Shown in pieces: positions 1-5,892 of a stretch of DNA of 10,196 nt. The notes beneath the pieces were generated by a model. The model ran no database searches. It saw only the letters and a program-made list of their open reading frames with translations, and had not been told where the DNA came from. Origin of the DNA: Bacillota bacterium (lineage in GTDB: Bacteria; Bacillota; Clostridia; Oscillospirales; Ruminococcaceae). Location: NCBI GenBank assembly GCA_023439605.1, contig JAEXNS010000119.1, forward strand, positions 1-10,196, read 5' to 3'. The position numbers and the translations under genes were made by a program. Position 1 is the first letter of the stretch; each line of letters begins with the position of its first letter.

Positions 1-1
1 T

Positions 2-292
2 TATTTAGGTTCGTGGATGGAAGATAAATTAGCGTTTGGTCTTTGCTCCATTCAAGTGATTGTTCCTGAAGGTGAAGAAATAGAAACGCTTACTAAAAAG
101 TTGCGTGAAAATAATTTTGCTCTAACATCTATAAAAGGAAAAGGTAAAGATGGCCAAAGAGAAATTATGTATCTTCACATCAAAAGAAAAAGAATAAAGC
201 AAGCAACTGCTATTATAAAAAAATATATGGACAAAGCTGTTATAATTATAAATGATGCAAAAATAATCCATGGTGGATTTGTGAAAAAATAA
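2..292 (+). CDS. UPF0316 / DUF2179 membrane protein, C-terminal part (5' end outside window)
   Basis: The reading frame is open from base 2 (YLGSWMEDKLAFG...) through the first ATG at 17 to the TAA at 290-292, so the gene begins before the window and the ATG at 17 is internal. YLGSWxEDKLA lies at the junction of the UPF0316 family between its N-terminal membrane segments (DUF5698) and the soluble C-terminal DUF2179 domain. Here the DUF2179 part is complete: alternating strands and helices, a basic stretch (HIKRKRIKQA), and the typical ending AxIIHGGFVKK. The full protein would be about 170 aa by family norm. Related DUF2179 domains occur in YitT-type proteins. The biochemical role is unknown. 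No strong terminator follows; only a weak hairpin lies at 299-316. Confidence 0.8.
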   Translation, partial: YLGSWMEDKLAFGLCSIQVIVPEGEEIETLTKKLRENNFALTSIKGKGKDGQREIMYLHIKRKRIKQATAIIKKYMDKAVIIINDAKIIHGGFVKK

Positions 293-336
293 TAAATAAA
301 AGGATTGTATTCCTTTAAATATTGTTATAAAAATGC

Positions 337-365
337 TATACAAAAAACCACAAATATGATATAAT
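337..365 (+). promoter_or_regulatory. Promoter of the AbrB-type gene
   Basis: A perfect -10 TATAAT (360-365) sits 17 bases after a 4/6 -35 TATACA (337-342). The gene starts 38 bases further on, with a strong GGAGGT Shine-Dalgarno at 392-397, seven bases before the ATG. Confidence 0.65.
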
Positions 366-403
366 GTAAAAAACAAAAAAATTAATAGTATGGAGGTATT
401 AAT

Positions 404-640
404 ATGTCAAAAGGATTTTTTAGAAAAATGGACCAATTTGGACGAATTGTTCTACCAAAAGAGTTAAGAACTTTGTTGGACATTGATGTAGGCACACCAG
501 TAGGTATTTTCATTGATGATGAAAAAATTATATTGAAAAAGCATACATCAAACTGTATATTCTGTAGAAGTAACGAAGATTTGGAAATGGTACTCGACAA
601 ATCTGTATGTGCAAAATGTATGGAAAAATTAAAGAAATAA
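404..640 (+). CDS. AbrB/SpoVT-type transition-state regulator with C-terminal CxxC...CxxC motif
   Basis: A 78-aa DNA-binding protein. Residues 5-47 are a swapped-hairpin AbrB domain (KMDQFGRIVLPKELR..., then a GTPVGIFIDDEKIILKK strand pair), which dimerises to bind AT-rich DNA. Residues 51-72 carry CxxC-x14-CxxC (Cys51, 54, 69, 72), a likely zinc knuckle replacing the C-terminal multimerisation domain of Bacillus AbrB. This architecture is common in clostridial AbrB homologues. The ATG at 404 is supported by GGAGGT at 392-397. It is probably transcribed alone, from the promoter at 337-365 to the hairpin at 646-680. Role inferred from the family: global growth-phase regulation. The specific targets cannot be read here. 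Confidence 0.88.
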   Translation: MSKGFFRKMDQFGRIVLPKELRTLLDIDVGTPVGIFIDDEKIILKKHTSNCIFCRSNEDLEMVLDKSVCAKCMEKLKK

Positions 641-645
641 TTTTT

Positions 646-681
646 ATTAATAGACTGATTAAATCAGTCTATTAATTTTTT
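646..681 (+). terminator. Rho-independent terminator after the AbrB-type gene
   Basis: A perfect palindrome (646-660 against 662-676, centred on A661) forms a 12-14 bp stem rich in GACTGA/TCAGTC, followed by a T-run to 680. It begins 5 bases after the stop codon. The next gene's Shine-Dalgarno (AAGGGGA, 682-688) directly abuts it. Confidence 0.75.
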
Positions 682-695
682 AAGGGGAAGATTTT

Positions 696-1076
696 ATGTA
701 CGAAATAAGAGCTCATCATGGTTTATGTATCTCTTTTTTTAGAGGTGAAGGATATAGTGAAAAGTTTGTAGCTAATATGTTGAAAATAACAAATGAGTTA
801 AAAAGCAATCCAAAAGTGAAAATAATAGCTTGTAAAGATATGGTGTGTAACAATTGCCCTAATTTAGAGTCTGATGAATGTATTTTTGAACCTCAAATAA
901 CTGTATATGATAAAATAGTGCTTAAACTTTGTGAGATAGAAGATGGTTTAGTTATAAATTGGGTGGATTTTATTGGAAAGGTAAAAACAAATATTATTCA
1001 AAAAGGTAAGATGAAAGAAATATGTGGAGAATGTAAATGGTCATATATTTGTTTTGAAAAACATATTGACATTTAA
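696..1076 (+). CDS. DUF1284 family Cys-rich protein
   Basis: A 126-aa soluble protein with the DUF1284 signature at the N-terminus (MYEIRAHHGLC, residues 1-11). It has nine cysteines: Cys11, 46, 51, 54, 62, 79, 110, 113 and 119, with C-x4-CxxC-x7-C and CxxC-x5-C groupings. These and the two N-terminal histidines suggest metal or Fe-S cluster binding, which is an inference; the family has no established function. The start is supported by AAGGGGA at 682-688, seven bases before the ATG. I see no promoter between the preceding hairpin and this gene, so it may depend on read-through from the AbrB-type gene. Its last codons contain the -35 box of the transporter promoter. Confidence 0.8.
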   Translation: MYEIRAHHGLCISFFRGEGYSEKFVANMLKITNELKSNPKVKIIACKDMVCNNCPNLESDECIFEPQITVYDKIVLKLCEIEDGLVINWVDFIGKVKTNIIQKGKMKEICGECKWSYICFEKHIDI

Positions 1077-1095
1077 TATAAGTTTGTGTTAAAAT
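1066..1095 (+). promoter_or_regulatory. Promoter of the MFS transporter gene
   Basis: A perfect -35 TTGACA (1066-1071) lies inside the end of the DUF1284 gene. An 18-base spacer leads to TAAAAT (1090-1095, 5/6), preceded by TGT (an extended -10). The transporter can therefore be transcribed independently. Confidence 0.7.
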
Positions 1096-1147
1096 TAATG
1101 AAATTATATATTATAAACTAAATACTTTTGAAAAGGGGAATAATTTT

Positions 1148-2335
1148 GTGAAAACTAACAAAGTAAGTGTTCTTGTATCTGGTGCTACAATTATGTTAAT
1201 GCTGGGAATTTTATATGTATGGGGTGTTTTTAATGCTCCCATTATGAAGCTTTTTGAATGGGATAAAAGCCAATCATCCATGGTTTTTTCAGTAATGATA
1301 GTAAGTTTTGTTGCTGGAATTGTTTTTGGTGGTAAAATTCAAAATACTTTAGGTCCTAAAAAGGTTGTCCTAGGTGGAGGATTAATGTTCGCTTTGGGAT
1401 TTTTATTATCTTCTTTTGTACCTACTGAGATTTCGTGGTTGTTGTATTTATCATATGGTCTTATTAGTGGACTTGGTGTAGGTGCTACCTATACAGCAAT
1501 AATATCTACGGCACAAAGATGGTATCCAAATAAAAAGGGTTTAGCGACAGGTATATCTGTAGGTGCTTTTGGATTTTCCAATGTAATTTTTGCTCCTATA
1601 ATTAGAAAAATGCTTGAAACTATGTCAGTTCAAGTTGTATTTAGAATTTTTTCAGCAGTATTTTTAATAGTTGTTTTATTAGCCTTTTCATTTGTAAATA
1701 ATCCTGAAAGTTCTGGAGATAAATCTACAAATCTTTATGGAGATCCTCCTTCAAAAATGCTTAAAAGCAAAAATTTTTATATTTTAGCTTTGACTTTAGG
1801 TTTTGCAACGATGCTGTTCTTTTTTATAAATCCTCTTTTAATGATTTTGGCAACAGAACGTGGAATAGATGAAAAAACAGCTGTTATAGGAGTTATGATA
1901 ACTGGTATAGCAAATGCTTCAGGAAGACTTTTAGTGCCGATATATTCTGATTTTGTTGGATACAGAAAAACAATTGTATCTCTTTTGGTGATAACCGCAT
2001 TGGGTGCTGTATCAATGATCTTTGTACAAGGAATTTTGTTTTTTGGAGTAGCTTTTTTAGTTGCTTTGGCGTTTGGTGGGTATTCTGCAATTTATCCAGT
2101 AGCTACTGTTTCAAATTTTGGTCCTAAATATTTGAGTACAAACTATGGATTTGTTATGATTGGTTTTGGTTTATCAGCTCTTTCAACACCATATATAGGT
2201 AGAGCTTTTCAAAAAGTTAAAGAGACGGGGGGACTAGACTTAACAAATTATTTTATATTTGTTACTGTGATATGTATACTAGCTATTTTCATGATTTTAA
2301 TGTTAAAAGAAAACAAAAAAGAAGTTAAAAAGTAA
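1148..2335 (+). CDS. MFS transporter, oxalate/formate antiporter (OFA) family
   Basis: A 395-aa integral membrane carrier with about 12 hydrophobic segments, the usual MFS size. Family markers are the N-terminal LGILYVWGVFNAPI segment, the loop motif GLGVGATYTAIISTAQRWYPNKKGLATGI (about residues 108-136, characteristic of the OFA branch), and a second-half loop GRLLVPIYSDFVGYRKT. OFA carriers exchange small mono- and dicarboxylates such as oxalate, formate or lactate; the substrate here cannot be read from sequence. It begins at a GTG (1148), supported by AAGGGGA at 1133-1139, eight bases upstream; no ATG in frame fits better. It has its own promoter and a strong hairpin terminator, so it is probably monocistronic. 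Confidence 0.85.
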   Translation: MKTNKVSVLVSGATIMLMLGILYVWGVFNAPIMKLFEWDKSQSSMVFSVMIVSFVAGIVFGGKIQNTLGPKKVVLGGGLMFALGFLLSSFVPTEISWLLYLSYGLISGLGVGATYTAIISTAQRWYPNKKGLATGISVGAFGFSNVIFAPIIRKMLETMSVQVVFRIFSAVFLIVVLLAFSFVNNPESSGDKSTNLYGDPPSKMLKSKNFYILALTLGFATMLFFFINPLLMILATERGIDEKTAVIGVMITGIANASGRLLVPIYSDFVGYRKTIVSLLVITALGAVSMIFVQGILFFGVAFLVALAFGGYSAIYPVATVSNFGPKYLSTNYGFVMIGFGLSALSTPYIGRAFQKVKETGGLDLTNYFIFVTVICILAIFMILMLKENKKEVKK

Positions 2336-2340
2336 TTTAC

Positions 2341-2389
2341 TTCAAAAAATAAAAGAGATAGATAAAAATATCTCTTTTATTTTTTTGAA
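2341..2389 (+). terminator. Terminator after the MFS transporter
   Basis: A long, nearly perfect stem (2341-2360 against 2369-2389, one extra T in the right arm) encloses GATAAAAA. The central part is AAAAGAGATA/TATCTCTTTT, followed by a T7 run. The A-rich left flank makes it usable on both strands. Confidence 0.85.
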
Positions 2390-2424
2390 AAATTATAATT
2401 TAACCCTTTTTTCTAAATGTTATC

Positions 2425-2457
2425 ATGTGTTTATCACATAAAAAGTTAAAATATAAT
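2425..2457 (+). promoter_or_regulatory. Probable htrA promoter with overlapping operator-like dyad
   Basis: A perfect -10 TATAAT lies at 2452-2457. The best -35 match is weak (TTATCA, 2431-2436, spacer only 15). An inverted repeat ATGTG-N5-CACAT (2425-2439) covers that -35 position. A poor -35 overlapped by a dyad would fit an activator- or repressor-controlled promoter; the regulator is unknown. Confidence 0.4.
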
Positions 2458-2505
2458 TATATAAAGAAATAATTATCATTGTTTATTATAAAGGAGATGT
2501 TAAGT

Positions 2506-3936
2506 ATGTTTGAAAATAAATATAATTTAGAAACTGAAACAAGAGAAGCTACATTTCACCCAGAAGATGAATTGGAAATAAAAAAGCAAAAGAAAAGAAA
2601 GAAAAGAAAAAGAACTTTAAAAACTATAGGTATTTTACTTTGTATAGGATTTATTTCAACGGGTTCTATAACTGCTTACAAGTATGTTGATAACTATATA
2701 GATGAAAATGGAATTCCTTTTTCAAGTTTATTTGATAAAGAAAAGGAAAGCGAAGTTGAAAGTGAAGCTGATGAAGAGAATAGTTCAAAAAATCAAAAAG
2801 AAAATGCCTCAGAAAAGGAAACAGCTGAAAAAATAGTTGTGCCTACCAAAAGTCTTATAGAAATGTCTAAAAAAGATGGTGCACTTTCAGTTCAAGAAAT
2901 ATACCAAAAGGTTTTACCATCTGTTGTAGGAATAACATCTGCGTTTGAAGTACAGTATAATACAGGTGGAGGTTGGTTTTTTGGTGATTTTGGTGAAGCT
3001 CAAACTCAGGAAGTACAAGGCACAGGAACAGGTATTATTATTTCTAAAGATGGATATATATTAACCAATGCACACGTTGTTTATAGTGCTGAAAATGGTT
3101 ATGGAGAAGCAAAGTATATCAAAGTATTATTGAGTGATAAAAAGGAATATGATGCAAAGGTAATAGGTATAGATTCAGCTACAGACATAGCGGTTATAAA
3201 AATAGATGCTAGTGACCTAGTTGCAGCTGATTTTGGTGATAGTGCAGAGTTGCAAGTAGGAGATCCAGCAGTTGCTATTGGAAATCCGTTGGGATTTGAC
3301 CTTTTTGGTACTTTGACCGTTGGTTATATATCAGGATTAAATAGAGAAATATCTGCAAATGATGTTAAAATGGGACTTATACAAACTGATGCCGCTATAA
3401 ATTCGGGAAATTCAGGTGGTCCATTGATAAATATGTTTGGTCAAGTAGTTGGAATAAATTCTTTGAAAATGACTTCTACAATGTCAGGTTTATCTTCAAT
3501 AAATACAGTTGAAGGATTGGGATTTGCAATTCCTATTACAGAGGCAAAAGTTATAATAGATGAATTGATTTCAAATGGTGCTGTTTCGAGACCACAACTT
3601 GGAATATCAGTAATGAACTCTTCGTTACCTTCTTCTAGTCAAGATTCATCTACAACGGGAGTTGTAGTAGCAGAAGTATTTGAAAATGGTCCTGCATACA
3701 AGTCTGGAATGCAAGTAGGAGATATAATAGTAGGGGCAAATGGGGAGCTTGTTACAAACATTGATGAACTTAATTCTATAAAAAATAAGCTTAAAATAGG
3801 TGATAAAATTAAGATTACTTTAATAAGAAATAGACAGTACATGGATGTAGAAGTTGTTTTAGAGGCACCTAGTATCAAAGAACAAACAAATGAACAAGAA
3901 CAGCAAGAGACACAAAAACCAAAAGAAGAACAATAA
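2506..3936 (+). CDS. htrA: HtrA-type membrane-anchored serine protease with one PDZ domain
   Basis: A 476-aa S1C protease, probably facing the cell exterior, that degrades or refolds misfolded exported proteins. From the ATG at 2506 it has: a cytoplasmic, Lys/Arg-rich segment (1-38); one TM helix (about 39-60); a Glu/Ser/Lys-rich spacer (about 70-110); a trypsin-like domain (about 130-350) with catalytic His190 in TNAHVV, Asp227 in ATDIAVIK and Ser303 in GNSGGPL; a PDZ domain (about 361-452); and a Gln/Glu-rich tail. All three catalytic residues are intact. In-frame ATGs also lie at 2479 and 2497, but AAGGAG (2491-2496) sits nine bases before 2506, so that start is preferred. It appears to be transcribed alone. 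No simple terminator follows; the repeat region begins a few bases after the stop. Confidence 0.93.
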   Translation: MFENKYNLETETREATFHPEDELEIKKQKKRKKRKRTLKTIGILLCIGFISTGSITAYKYVDNYIDENGIPFSSLFDKEKESEVESEADEENSSKNQKENASEKETAEKIVVPTKSLIEMSKKDGALSVQEIYQKVLPSVVGITSAFEVQYNTGGGWFFGDFGEAQTQEVQGTGTGIIISKDGYILTNAHVVYSAENGYGEAKYIKVLLSDKKEYDAKVIGIDSATDIAVIKIDASDLVAADFGDSAELQVGDPAVAIGNPLGFDLFGTLTVGYISGLNREISANDVKMGLIQTDAAINSGNSGGPLINMFGQVVGINSLKMTSTMSGLSSINTVEGLGFAIPITEAKVIIDELISNGAVSRPQLGISVMNSSLPSSSQDSSTTGVVVAEVFENGPAYKSGMQVGDIIVGANGELVTNIDELNSIKNKLKIGDKIKITLIRNRQYMDVEVVLEAPSIKEQTNEQEQQETQKPKEEQ

Positions 3937-3944
3937 AAAAAGAC

Positions 3945-4099
3945 TACTATTCAGTTGATACTATTTAGACTATAAAACACTTTATTTCTTATGGGGCTTA
4001 GTATTGCAAGGGTTTCGACTCTGCGGAGTCGACCGGGCTTTCCGGTTGCCCTGGACCTTCGGTAAAATATCTCCGCCTTATACATATAGCTGAACAGTA
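3945..4099. other. Candidate structured RNA or palindromic element (unit 1)
   Basis: An intergenic block with a GC-rich core (about 4006-4080) in an otherwise very AT-rich sequence. Visible pairing: outer arms 3945-3956 and 4088-4099 (12 positions, one A.C mismatch and one G.U); AGGG 4009-4012 with CCCT 4049-4052; a perfect 7-bp hairpin TCGACTC-TGCG-GAGTCGA (4015-4032); CCGG-GCTTT-CCGG (4033-4045); and a small ACC-TTC-GGT hairpin (4055-4063). This nested arrangement could be a non-coding RNA, the folded 3' UTR of htrA, or a small palindromic repeat element. I recognise no known RNA family. The strand is uncertain. Confidence 0.45.
4009..4059 (+). repeat. Diverged tandem repeat core, copy 1
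   Basis: This copy runs from AGGGTT to ACCTT. It aligns with 4163-4212 at roughly 70% identity by eye, sharing AGGGTT, CTYTGCGGA, TCGACYGGG and ACCTT. The copies are 154 bases apart. Confidence 0.7.
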
Positions 4100-4162
4100 A
4101 TATTCAATCAAGTATTTTAGAATATTAGTAGTATGATTAAGGTAGAGTTTACGATTTTGTAG

Positions 4163-4212
4163 AGGGTTACACTTTGCGGATTCGACTGGGTTTTTTGGTC
4201 GACTTGAACCTT
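4163..4212 (+). repeat. Diverged tandem repeat core, copy 2
   Basis: The second copy of the core at 4009-4059. It has lost the first hairpin, but its second hairpin is relocated and extended: TCGACT (4182-4187) pairs with GGTCGA (4197-4202) including one G.U pair. The flank is also duplicated: ATTCA at 3949 and at 4102 precede the two cores by 60 and 61 bases, which points to a tandem unit of about 153 bases. Confidence 0.65.
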
Positions 4213-4250
4213 AGAGATATTATTTTTGTATTATGAATGTGGCTAAATTA

Positions 4251-4299
4251 AAATAAAAAATGACCTGATTAGAAAATTAGGTCATTTTTTATTTTTTAG
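4251..4299. terminator. Bidirectional terminator between the repeat region and the minus-strand sensor gene
   Basis: The stem TGACCTGATT (4261-4270) pairs with AATTAGGTCA (4275-4284), with one wobble, around AGAA. It is flanked by A6 on the left and T6 on the right, so it works on either strand. It overlaps the stop codon of the minus-strand sensor gene (4289-4291) and would also stop transcription coming from htrA. Confidence 0.8.
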
Positions 4300-5209
4300 G
4301 TTTTAAATCATTATCTATTAAGTGTTTTCTTATTGATAGTATAGAAGTAAGTGATAAAGATAAACAGCATAAAATAGTCCAAATTGTAACTGAATTTCTT
4401 CTAGAGTATACTTCTGTCTTATCAACTATACCTAAAATTATATAATCTTTGTATTTTTGATATCTAATTATAACGTTTGAACTTGTTGAATTAGAAGAAA
4501 TTGTTCCAACATTTTTTCGGAACTTATCTAAAGGGATTGCTGATAAAGTATTTGTAAGTTTAAAATTTGTATGACTTAAATAGTGCCCATCATTTGCATC
4601 TATTATGGCGGTTATGCCTTTTTTTAGCAAAGGGTATTCGGAGGTAACATTTGAAATGTCAGAATATTTAACTATTTTATTATAATTTTTTGAAATGAAA
4701 TTTGCTTGAACTATTCCTTTTTGATCTCGTCTTGAAACGCCAACAGTAAAAACAGCTTCATTTTTATTTGATTTTATAATTGTTTTTTTAAAATTAAAGT
4801 TATTTATAGCAGAAATAAACTCTATTTCTACATAATGATCATTAGAAATTTTAGAGCTATTAATTATTTTTCCCTTTTCATTTGAAATATAAATTTCTTC
4901 TGCACCCATATTTATTCTTAGTTCTTCTAACGATAGTTCATCGGTGGTTATTGATGGTGTTTGAGCAATTATTAGAGCTAGAGTTTGTGTTTTAGATTCA
5001 TATTCAGAAATAAGTTGATTTTTAAAAATATCTAGTTCAGAATTATCTTCTACTATTCTTGACTTGATTTTTACTATTCTAGAATCAATTAATTCGTTTG
5101 CATTTGCTTTATCAACAACACTAAGAGCATAATATGAAAAAAAAGTAAAGATTAAAGAAACGATAAATATTGGGATTACAATAGAAATGTATAATTTTTT
5201 ATTTTTCAT
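4289..5209 (-). CDS. Cache-like extracellular sensor protein without an output domain
   Basis: A 306-aa membrane protein: TM1 at about residues 7-29, a roughly 240-residue external region, TM2 at about 274-293, then a 13-residue basic tail (RKHLIDNDLKPKK). The external part resembles double-Cache ligand-binding domains: a long helix after TM1, a strand pattern GAEEIYISNEKGKIINSS (about 102-119), a second module with TAIIDANDGHYLSH, and a final strand ending in DYIILGIVDKTEVYSRRNS just before TM2. In most proteins with this layout, a HAMP, GGDEF, phosphatase, kinase or MCP domain follows TM2; here nothing does. I find no continuation in the sequence beyond the stop, so it is either a natural sensor-only protein or an old truncation. 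Its start overlaps the upstream gene by 11 bases, with an AAGGA-type Shine-Dalgarno at 5217-5222, so translation is likely coupled. The ligand is unknown. Confidence 0.65.
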   Translation of the reverse strand: MKNKKLYISIVIPIFIVSLIFTFFSYYALSVVDKANANELIDSRIVKIKSRIVEDNSELDIFKNQLISEYESKTQTLALIIAQTPSITTDELSLEELRINMGAEEIYISNEKGKIINSSKISNDHYVEIEFISAINNFNFKKTIIKSNKNEAVFTVGVSRRDQKGIVQANFISKNYNKIVKYSDISNVTSEYPLLKKGITAIIDANDGHYLSHTNFKLTNTLSAIPLDKFRKNVGTISSNSTSSNVIIRYQKYKDYIILGIVDKTEVYSRRNSVTIWTILCCLSLSLTSILSIRKHLIDNDLKPKK

Positions 5210-5570
5210 TTACTTTATCCTTTGAAATTAAATTTTCTTCTTTTGTACATAAATCATTGTATATAAAATATAGTTTTTGAACGTTATTTTCTAAAAAATA
5301 ATAATACCATATGTAAGGGATAAGTAAGCCGATAAATAAAATTATAAGTGGTAAAATAAAAATATTTTCTGTAATTAAGAACACAAAAATACTTATAACA
5401 AATAAAATTGCAAATAAAAAAGTAACAAAAAAATGTATTAATCGTTCGTGTTGTAAAAATTGAATTTGAATCAAATGTTCCTTTTTTATTTTTGATATAT
5501 CAATATTTTCAGAGGGTTCTTTTAAAATAGACTCCATTTTATTTAAGTGGTCAATAAGATATTTTTTCAA
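5199..5570 (-). CDS. Small two-TM membrane protein of unknown function
   Basis: About 123 aa: an N-terminal charged helix ending in HLIQIQFLQHERLIHF, two adjacent TM helices (about residues 45-65 and 70-91) forming a hairpin, and a C-terminal YYFLENNVQKLY helix. Similar short hypothetical membrane proteins occur in Clostridia, but I know no function. Start choice: the longest frame begins with GTG at 5579, only one base after AAAGGA (5586-5581). TTG at 5570 is 8-10 bases from AAAGGATG, so I prefer it; the difference is three residues. It is the first gene of a two-gene unit with the sensor, suggesting the two membrane proteins work together (inference). Confidence 0.65.
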   Translation of the reverse strand: MKKYLIDHLNKMESILKEPSENIDISKIKKEHLIQIQFLQHERLIHFFVTFLFAILFVISIFVFLITENIFILPLIILFIGLLIPYIWYYYFLENNVQKLYFIYNDLCTKEENLISKDKVNEK

Positions 5571-5616
5571 ACTACTCACATCCTTTAATATATTAAAAAG
5601 GCAAAAGTCTTACTTA

Positions 5617-5645
5617 ATAATAACATATATAGATATATAATTCAA
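5617..5645 (-). promoter_or_regulatory. Promoter of the membrane protein/sensor pair
   Basis: On the minus strand, TTGAAT (5645-5640) and TATTAT (5622-5617, 5/6) are 17 bases apart, with TG one base before the -10 (extended -10). The 65-base repeat ends three bases upstream of the -35. Confidence 0.55.
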
Positions 5646-5647
5646 TA

Positions 5648-5712
5648 GTATATAAATAAAATCAAAAAAATAAATTTTAATTATTACTTTTCTATGAAAA
5701 TGACTGTTTTTT
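5648..5712 (+). repeat. 65-base AT-rich dispersed repeat, copy 1
   Basis: Nearly identical to 8555-8619: three differences in 65 bases, including an identical 39-base run that contains an A7 tract. It lies directly upstream of the minus-strand promoter at 5617-5645. The rest of the gap to 5840 is AT-rich, and I see no gene in it. Confidence 0.85.
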
Positions 5713-5840
5713 AACAATATAAAAAATCCAAAAAAGTATAAAATGAAACTGAATTATATGAGTGTAAAAAATTAAAAGTATTTTTTAATGCATAGAGAAA
5801 TTTTATATAAAATTAGTCGGTTCTTTGTTAATTAATTGTG

Positions 5841-5890
5841 ATAAAATAAGAAGGTGTTAATTTGCGGAAATTAACACCTTCTTATTTTAT
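5841..5890. terminator. Terminator after the decarboxylase beta gene (perfect 23-bp stem)
   Basis: Two perfectly complementary 23-base arms (5841-5863 and 5868-5890) flank GCGG. The core is AAGGTGTTAATTT, and the outer part is AT-rich. It starts two bases after the stop codon of the minus-strand gene and is symmetric enough to act on both strands. Confidence 0.85.
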
Positions 5891-5892
5891 TT

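Noticed and set aside
299..316. Hairpin AAAGGA-TTGTAT-TCCTTT after the UPF0316 gene as a terminator
   Set aside because: The stem is only six AT-rich pairs and no T-run follows, so it is too weak to call.
122..600. Antisense open frames over the UPF0316 and AbrB-type genes, and similar ones over the MFS, htrA, decarboxylase, LysR and hydrogenase genes
   Set aside because: They lie opposite clearly conserved proteins, lack ribosome-binding sites and give low-complexity products.
3991..4065. A 24-codon open frame (MGLSIARVSTLRS...) through the GC-rich core
   Set aside because: It has no Shine-Dalgarno, and the second repeat copy carries indels that break the frame. Hairpin structure, not coding, explains the composition.
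4009..4065. Resemblance of GGTTTCGAC to the start of tmRNA, or to a tRNA T-arm
   Set aside because: There is no tag-peptide frame, no CCA-type acceptor pairing and no cloverleaf; the match is a short coincidence.
3945..4250. CRISPR array
   Set aside because: There are only two diverged copies with a related, non-unique flank, and no cas genes.
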